A stretch of DNA of 12,478 nt from Promethearchaeota archaeon (GTDB taxonomy: Archaea > Asgardarchaeota > Lokiarchaeia > Sigynarchaeales > SOKP01): assembly GCA_004524425.1 (NCBI GenBank), contig SDNN01000067.1, positions 1 to 12,478 of the forward strand, given 5' to 3'. Below the pieces are notes generated by a model. That model had not been told where the DNA came from. It saw only the letters and a list, made by a program, of their open reading frames with translations, and did no database searches. This document shows, piece after piece, positions 1 through 4,560 of the stretch (positions are counted from its first letter, which is position 1; each line of letters starts with the position of its first letter). The position numbers were made by a program, and so were the translations under genes.

Positions 1-13
1 AAATTTTTTACTT

Positions 14-24
14 AAAAAAAAAAA
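14..24 (-). terminator. T-run terminator after the 68-523 gene
   Basis: Eleven consecutive A on the plus strand read as an oligo-T tract on the minus strand, about 45 bases past the stop codon of the minus-strand gene ending at 68. Archaeal RNA polymerase commonly terminates at such T-runs without a hairpin. The region is generally AT-rich, so this is a candidate only. Confidence 0.4.
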
Positions 25-67
25 TAAGAATTTGGTTAGAATTTTTGATTTATCGTTGATTTTCCTC

Positions 68-523
68 TTATTTAAAAATTTCTTTATAAGATATGCTCAA
101 AGCTATAATCCAAAGAACCAAAATCAATACTGCGATAAAATAAAGCAATTGAAATCCTATGACAATATACGTGATTGTAGCATTCGGGATATGGATAAAT
201 GCTCCACCTATTAAATTATGATACCATGCCCATTTTTCTCCTTTTCTAAAACCAATCAGGAGAATATATAAACTAGAAAAACCGAAACTTAACCATTCTA
301 ATCCCATGAACCTCACATAAATACTTATCATCTGGGCTAATCTAGGACTATAAGCTCTGACGTTTGCCATGGTTAAACCCGTATAAGAGATGTGATGAGC
401 CATCATGGTTGCTGCTATCGCGTAAAGTAAACCACTAAATATGATATAAGTGGAGCAGACCAGGAGCAAGATAAATGCAATGTTTAATTTTTTAGAATCA
501 GATAAAAATTTTGAATTTGGCAT
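68..523 (-). CDS. Four-helix integral membrane protein, function unknown
   Basis: 151 residues, mostly hydrophobic, with four likely membrane segments at about 13-38, 64-91, 98-122 and 123-146. A short basic loop between helices 2 and 3 (around residues 92-100) carries R-K-G-E-K-W-A-W-Y. Similar R-K-G-x-K-W-A-W turns occur in many small uncharacterised membrane proteins, so they do not identify a family. There is no signal peptide separate from helix 1 and no catalytic motif that I can see. The ATG start is supported by a Shine-Dalgarno-like GAAAGGT (531-537, minus strand) seven bases upstream. It lies on the same strand as the downstream-facing GTPase at 671, with about 150 bases between, so it may be a separate transcript. 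I do not recognise the family. Confidence 0.75.
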   Translation of the reverse strand: MPNSKFLSDSKKLNIAFILLLVCSTYIIFSGLLYAIAATMMAHHISYTGLTMANVRAYSPRLAQMISIYVRFMGLEWLSFGFSSLYILLIGFRKGEKWAWYHNLIGGAFIHIPNATITYIVIGFQLLYFIAVLILVLWIIALSISYKEIFK

Positions 524-665
524 TATTAATACCTTTCTTACATTGGATATTTCTAACTATAAATTAAAAAATTATTAATGAAAATAATGCCAATATTATT
601 TAAAAGAATATCGTAACTTGCTTTATATTCTGATTATCTAATATACAAAAGAGGACCATTCAATG

Positions 666-683
666 GACCTTCATATCAAGGTC
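666..683 (-). repeat. Inverted repeat across the GTPase stop codon
   Basis: GACCTT (666-671) and AAGGTC (678-683) form a perfect 6-bp stem with a 6-base loop. The hairpin spans the TGA stop of the minus-strand GTPase (671-673). It could mark the transcript end or be chance; no long T-run follows on the minus strand. Confidence 0.3.
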
Positions 684-1267
684 TCATAAGGCAAATTATG
701 ATCATCAAGAATTTTCGCAGTCATTCTTTTAAAACTGTTCAAGATGTTCACGTTTTCCTTAGAAGATGTTTTTAAGAAATCATTCTCACCATGTTTCTTG
801 AGAAATTGTCGGATGACCAAATCGTTGACTTTTGCTTTTGGATCTGTAGATTCAACGAGGTCTTGCTTGGTGCCAATAACGATTTTAGGGACCTTATCAA
901 AACCTAGTTCAGCTAATTGATCATACCACCAATCCAAATTGATTAAGCTTTGGAGGTTAATTAATTCAAATGCCACGAAAATCCCGTTAACCCCGTTAAT
1001 ATAATAATGAAAGAGTTTTTTGAACTGTTCTTGCCCCCCAAAATCCCAAATAGAAAGACGGATGAATGACTCCTTTTCACCATTATTTATTATAATGGGC
1101 AAGTTGTAGGTATAAAAATCAATACCAATGGTTAGCTTGGTATTTGCGTCAAATGTATCAAAACACAATCTCCTGCATATACAAGTCTTCCCTACAGCAG
1201 CAGCACCTAATAAACATATCTTGAAAATGTAGGCAGGTTGGGGTTGATCTAACAAATCTCTCACCAT
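671..1267 (-). CDS. Ras-superfamily small GTPase (Rab/Arf-like, Asgard type)
   Basis: 198 residues forming a single G domain with all five boxes: G1 P-loop GAAAVGKT at 21-28; switch I T-I-G-I-D-F at 46-51, which is Rab-like; G3 W-D-F-G-G-Q-E at 74-80, with an Arf-like double Gly and the catalytic Gln at 79; G4 T-K-Q-D at 133-136; and G5 T-S-S-K at 167-170. It should be a GTP/GDP switch in the cytosol. No C-terminal cysteine (tail ...Y-E-T-L-I) and no N-terminal amphipathic helix is evident, so there is no sign of prenylation or an Arf-type anchor. P-loop positions matching Ras G12 and G13 are Ala-Ala. The ATG has no Shine-Dalgarno-like sequence. A TATA-like element (minus strand, about 1378-1389) lies some 110 bases upstream. 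Ras-family membership is certain from the motifs; the subfamily is not. Confidence 0.93.
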   Translation of the reverse strand: MVRDLLDQPQPAYIFKICLLGAAAVGKTCICRRLCFDTFDANTKLTIGIDFYTYNLPIIINNGEKESFIRLSIWDFGGQEQFKKLFHYYINGVNGIFVAFELINLQSLINLDWWYDQLAELGFDKVPKIVIGTKQDLVESTDPKAKVNDLVIRQFLKKHGENDFLKTSSKENVNILNSFKRMTAKILDDHNLPYETLI

Positions 1268-1595
1268 TAAATTTAGTAAATCTTTTCAACTGCAAATCAA
1301 ATAGGCAATGAAAAAGACATTTACCATTAGTGGAAATTAAGTTTTATTTTTTTGTAGAAATAATGAAAATTTACTTCTTTAAATATAGGCATTTTTTTAG
1401 TTGATCAACATTTTATATTGAAAAAAATTACATTTAACCTATTTAATTAATCATGATAATCTCAAACTATAAAAAGCTTAAAATAGAATGTAATAACATC
1501 AATCAATAAATATGTTTCATTTACTTGTTGTTTAAAGGGGATGGACATTAATAAATTAAGTTAAAAGGAGAAATTACTAAAAGAGGTTATCTACA
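1268..1595. other. Divergent intergenic region, no gene seen
   Basis: 328 bases of very AT-rich sequence between the minus-strand GTPase and the plus-strand iron-sulfur gene pair. No convincing open frame or RNA fold was seen. It must hold both promoters. The clearest candidates are a TATA-like tract on the minus strand at 1378-1389 and one on the plus strand at 1468-1476. A GGAG at 1567-1570 precedes no start codon at a usable distance; the ribosome site for the next gene is AGAGGT at 1582-1587. Confidence 0.5.
1468..1476 (+). promoter_or_regulatory. Candidate TATA box of the iron-sulfur gene pair
   Basis: TATAAAAAG preceded by CAAAC fits a loose archaeal BRE-TATA arrangement. Transcription would begin near 1500, leaving a leader of roughly 95 bases that contains two purine-rich stretches. 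The surrounding DNA is AT-rich, so other TATA-like tracts compete. Confidence 0.3.
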
Positions 1596-2468
1596 ATGTG
1601 TCAATGGTGTTTTAAACATGGTGCTGGGAAAAAATGGTATCTAAATGCGAAGAATTATTTTGCAGATCAGATTAGCACGGAGGAGGACATGAGAGATTAT
1701 CTTGAGGAGCAATGGAAAAGCATGGAAAACCTTTTCATCCGTAAAATTAAGGGATTCTCTTCAGTTGGTCTCGGATATAAAATGCAAATGCCCATTTTTG
1801 GTAAGCTTTTACGGGCAACTGCCGAAAACATGATTCATAGTGAAAAAAAACATAGAAATCCTGCCCGAGGTGATGGTCATTTTGGACAGGCAATTCCTTT
1901 AGAAGAAGCAAAATTGATATTATCTGAATTAGCCGCAGAACCAATCATTGAGAATTATTGTCTCTGTCGATACATGCAAAGAGGGGAAAAAGAATGTTGC
2001 TGCATAAATTTCGGGATCCTCTCTGAAATCATTGAAAAGATCCCTCGCTACATTCCTAAGGATCGCGTGGTAAGAATAGATCGAGAAACAGCCATGGAAC
2101 GATTGGAAGAACATAACAAAAAAGGATATATTGCTTCAGTATGGTTTCAGCCAGTTCCATATATTAATGCGATTTGCTCATGTGAGAGCCCTGAGTGTGG
2201 AGGTCTTCGTTTAAGGACAGATTTTGGTTTAAAGGCATTTTATAAAGCAGAATATATCATCCAGGTTGATCAAGATAAATGCCAAGGTTGTAAACAATGC
2301 GTAGCCATGTGTCAATTCAGTGCATTACGCTATATTCCGTCTCAGGACCGTGTTATTGTCGATTATGATAAATGTTTCGGTTGTGGGGTGTGCCGTCACG
2401 CTTGTAAGCATGATGCTTTAAAACTCATCCCTCGAGAAGAATTTCCAGGATGGGATGGTACTTATTAG
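1596..2468 (+). CDS. Cysteine-rich protein with C-terminal 2x[4Fe-4S] ferredoxin domain
   Basis: 290 residues. The C-terminal ~65 residues are a bacterial-type dicluster ferredoxin domain: C229-x2-C232-x2-C235-x3-C239 and C260-x2-C263-x2-C266-x3-C270, each expected to bind a [4Fe-4S] cluster. The usual Pro after each fourth Cys is absent. The upstream part holds many more cysteines: C2-x2-C5 followed by K-H-G at the very N-terminus, C122/C124, a triplet C134-C135-C136, and C194/C196/C201. These could bind further metal or clusters. An electron-transfer role in the cytosol is inferred; the partner enzyme is not visible. The start is supported by AGAGGT eight bases before the ATG. The next gene starts just past, or overlapping, its stop, so the two are almost certainly cotranscribed. 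No signal peptide or membrane segment is seen. Confidence 0.87.
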   Translation: MCQWCFKHGAGKKWYLNAKNYFADQISTEEDMRDYLEEQWKSMENLFIRKIKGFSSVGLGYKMQMPIFGKLLRATAENMIHSEKKHRNPARGDGHFGQAIPLEEAKLILSELAAEPIIENYCLCRYMQRGEKECCCINFGILSEIIEKIPRYIPKDRVVRIDRETAMERLEEHNKKGYIASVWFQPVPYINAICSCESPECGGLRLRTDFGLKAFYKAEYIIQVDQDKCQGCKQCVAMCQFSALRYIPSQDRVIVDYDKCFGCGVCRHACKHDALKLIPREEFPGWDGTY

Positions 2469-2476
2469 GTGGTGAT

Positions 2477-2758
2477 ATGAGTAAATCGACGAGGAGAGGT
2501 AAGATGGATAAAACAAAAATCAAAATTGATTATACGAAATGTGGGGATAAAGGAGGGATAGATCCAAGAGAATGTACCATATGCCTCAAAATATGTGATC
2601 CGTGCGTTTTTTTAATGCATAATGTTTTAGGTGTTGAGGAGGAAGATCCAAAAGACCCTCAAGTATGGCGCATAACTCCAGTATGGCCATCAGTATGCAT
2701 GAGATGCTTGAAATGTGTAGATGCATGTCCCGAAAAAGCAATTACCGTTAAATGGTAA
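2477..2758 (+). CDS. Small 4Fe-4S ferredoxin-like protein
   Basis: 93 residues from this start. It has two cysteine sets: C22 followed by C33-x2-C36-x3-C40 and a further C43, and near the C-terminus the canonical C74-x2-C77-x2-C80-x3-C84-Pro. This fits a two-cluster [4Fe-4S] electron carrier with a ~30-residue insertion between clusters. Start choice is uncertain. The ATG at 2477 has GGTGGTGA directly upstream, close to the archaeal anti-Shine-Dalgarno complement but tightly spaced. An in-frame ATG at 2504 has a strong GAGGAGAGGT (2491-2500) and would give a protein opening M-D-K-T-K-I-K-I-D-Y, a natural ferredoxin beginning. An ATG at 2450 would overlap the upstream gene and lacks a site. 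It probably acts with the 290-residue protein, as redox partner or subunit; this is inferred from adjacency. Confidence 0.85.
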   Translation: MSKSTRRGKMDKTKIKIDYTKCGDKGGIDPRECTICLKICDPCVFLMHNVLGVEEEDPKDPQVWRITPVWPSVCMRCLKCVDACPEKAITVKW

Positions 2759-2764
2759 ACAATA

Positions 2765-2783
2765 TTTTTTTTATCTCTTTTTT
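2765..2783 (+). terminator. Double T-run terminator after the iron-sulfur pair
   Basis: Eight T (2765-2772) and six T (2778-2783) lie within 25 bases after the stop codon of the small ferredoxin gene. Closely spaced T-runs are the usual archaeal termination signal. The next gene is convergent, which makes a terminator here expected. Confidence 0.55.
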
Positions 2784-2804
2784 AATTTATTACGGTTGAT
2801 TCAG

Positions 2805-2822
2805 TAATTCAATATTGAATTA
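2805..2822. repeat. 18-bp perfect palindrome between convergent genes
   Basis: The sequence is two perfect 9-base arms (TAATTCAAT and ATTGAATTA) with no spacer, midway between the convergent ferredoxin and GTPase-fusion genes. It could be a bidirectional termination hairpin or a protein site. Its AT-richness raises the chance expectation. Confidence 0.4.
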
Positions 2823-2864
2823 TATAGGTGGAAAATGAGATTAATTTTTATGCCACGATTATTA

Positions 2865-3905
2865 TTAAAGATGCTTTTCAGAAAGGGATTCTGCTACGTT
2901 ATAAAAAACCTTATTTACATTACTACCTGTTAATGCTGAAATTTCATAATATTCCAGATTCAACTCATCAGCAAGCTTTTTAGCCTCGGCAAAAGAAACT
3001 TGCCGTTGCTCAACTTTATCACTTTTATTGCCTAAAATGAATCCAACTAGCTTTTCTTCAATATCCAAGTGCTTTTTAATATCCTCATGCCACTTCTTTA
3101 AATTTTCAAAACTCTTTGGATTGGTAAGATCAAATATGAGTAAGACCCCTCTGGCACCTTTATAAAATGCAGATCTCATTGTTTGGAATTTGCTTTGTCC
3201 TGCGATATCCCAGAGAATTAGCTGTATATTTGCATTTTTAATATTAATTACTTTATCACTTACATTTATCCCTATGGATGGAATGTATTTTCTGTCAAAC
3301 GCACTTTCAGTAAATCTAAGAATAGTAGACGTTTTACCAACCATTGGGTCACCGCAAACTATAACCTTATAGACCAGGTTTATTTTTCCTTTCTCTTCAA
3401 TATCTTTTTCCGGAAATGCTTCGGCTGATTGCTGCTTTACTTCTTTGATTCTTAAATCATTTAATATTTCTTTTATGTCTTCTCGGAGCTTTTTCACTTC
3501 TTTGAGAACGTGTTCTTTGCCTTGTTTCGTCTCTTCAATTTTTATCACATTCTGTGCAATCTCGTCAAAAACTGATTCAAATTCTTCCATGCCTTTATAA
3601 AAAATAAGATCATCCACTTCACTAAATAAGAGTGTTATGGCTGCCTGTCCAACTCCTCCCCTTCGTTCTTCATCACCATATTGAAGGTATTTAATAATGC
3701 CTTTTAATCCAATGGAAGGAAATGGTATGACTACAATGGATTCAGGAATATATCCTTGCTCAGCGGTCAAAAGAGTAATTGATTTTATTCCTATATGTAT
3801 TAATATATCTTCTGATAAGTCTGACGGTTCCCAGATTATAGGAGTTGGACCAATTTCGTCATCTATTTCCGTATACACTATTGCATATATTAGATATTCT
3901 TCCAT
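2865..3905 (-). CDS. Longin-like domain fused through a coiled coil to a small GTPase
   Basis: 346 residues from the ATG at 3905; a TTG two codons upstream is also in frame. No Shine-Dalgarno sequence is seen. Numbering here counts from that upstream codon (348). Residues ~5-125 form an alpha/beta domain opening Y-A-I-V-Y-T-E-I-D-D-E-I-G-P. The strand-turn-G-P pattern recalls longin domains of the NPRL2/FLCN/DENN type; this assignment is inference. Residues ~126-160 are charged and heptad-like, a probable coiled coil. Residues ~178-346 are a Rab/Ras G domain: G1 GDPMVGKT (187-194), Ser212 where switch I normally has Thr, D-I-A-G-Q (235-239), N-K-S-D (295-298) and S-A-L (325-327). There is no C-terminal Cys. 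The product may be a self-regulated GTP switch, since longin and Roadblock folds often act as GTPase regulators or platforms. It stands alone between convergent and unrelated genes. Confidence 0.9.
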   Translation of the reverse strand: MEEYLIYAIVYTEIDDEIGPTPIIWEPSDLSEDILIHIGIKSITLLTAEQGYIPESIVVIPFPSIGLKGIIKYLQYGDEERRGGVGQAAITLLFSEVDDLIFYKGMEEFESVFDEIAQNVIKIEETKQGKEHVLKEVKKLREDIKEILNDLRIKEVKQQSAEAFPEKDIEEKGKINLVYKVIVCGDPMVGKTSTILRFTESAFDRKYIPSIGINVSDKVINIKNANIQLILWDIAGQSKFQTMRSAFYKGARGVLLIFDLTNPKSFENLKKWHEDIKKHLDIEEKLVGFILGNKSDKVEQRQVSFAEAKKLADELNLEYYEISALTGSNVNKVFYNVAESLSEKHL

Positions 3906-4097
3906 TTTCAAGTTACGTTCTTTTTGATTAGTCTACTATGAGATCATACTTAATGATTTATTATTCAAAAAAAACATGTTTATCCTTATAGCAATTATAA
4001 ATTACTCTCTTATAACTTCTTTTATTTTAAATCGATAGAACATGAGTAATAAAAATCTTAGACATTTGGGGTATTAGATTTTTAAAGGAATCTCGCA

Positions 4098-4379
4098 TTA
4101 ATCTTTAATAGTTTCTAGTATTGAAAGAATCCTGTAAATGGTACTTCGCGTGTGATACGGACAATTAGGATCAAGAGAAAGATCATCAACTAAAAACATT
4201 ATATTAGAAGCAATAATTCCAGGAGATTCATCACTCTCATGAAGGATATTTATGCCTTTTTGAGCCACTCTTTTTATATTTCGAGGAACTGATCGATCAC
4301 TCATCATTCCTTTAAGCAAAACTTCCACGTTATTAAATTTTTTTTGAAGGTCTTCACTAAATTTGGCTTCCCCTGACAT
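4098..4379 (-). CDS. UPF0147 family protein
   Basis: 93 residues, all helical in appearance. It matches what I recall of the archaeal UPF0147 family: a central V-P-R-N-I-K-R-x-A segment (about 31-39) and a C-terminal L-x-L-D-P-N-x-P-x-H-T-R-x-x-I-Y stretch (about 68-83), at about the usual ~90-residue length. The function of the family is not established. The start is well supported by AGGAG (4389-4393, minus strand) nine bases before the ATG. It lies 181 bases downstream of the phosphoenolpyruvate synthase gene on the same strand, with its own candidate promoter, so it is probably transcribed separately. It carries no cysteine clusters or membrane segments except one Cys in the conserved D-P-N-C-P. 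Confidence 0.85.
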   Translation of the reverse strand: MSGEAKFSEDLQKKFNNVEVLLKGMMSDRSVPRNIKRVAQKGINILHESDESPGIIASNIMFLVDDLSLDPNCPYHTRSTIYRILSILETIKD

Positions 4380-4402
4380 TATTATAATCTCCTAAATGAT
4401 GT

Positions 4403-4434
4403 TTGCTAGCAATCAAGTAAATAAAATATTATAG
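4403..4434 (-). promoter_or_regulatory. Candidate TATA box and palindrome upstream of UPF0147 gene
   Basis: On the minus strand CTATAATATTTTAT (4421-4434) is TATA-like and lies about 40-55 bases before the ATG. It is followed by the 10-bp palindrome TTGCTAGCAA (4403-4412), which falls near the expected transcription start. The palindrome is the right size and place for a repressor half-site pair, but nothing else supports that. Confidence 0.3.
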
Positions 4435-4560
4435 AAGGAACTTTATTCGTAAAATTATTGCTAAAATTTAATTTTTTTTATTTTTAAAATCATTTCCATA
4501 TTCATGAAATTAACTTTTGATTAGATGAAAAGCACAAATAGAAATATAGGACTGATTTAT

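Noticed and set aside
32..214. Plus-strand open frame of 60 codons
   Set aside because: It lies antisense to the membrane protein gene at 68-523, with no ribosome site and an amino-acid pattern that looks like a shadow frame.
584..604. AATAAT/ATTATT inverted repeat upstream of the first membrane protein
   Set aside because: It is a six-base arm made only of A and T in a very AT-rich region, so it is expected by chance.
2450..2476. ATG 2450 as the start of the small ferredoxin
   Set aside because: It would overlap the upstream gene by 19 bases without its own ribosome site, while two later in-frame ATGs have good sites.
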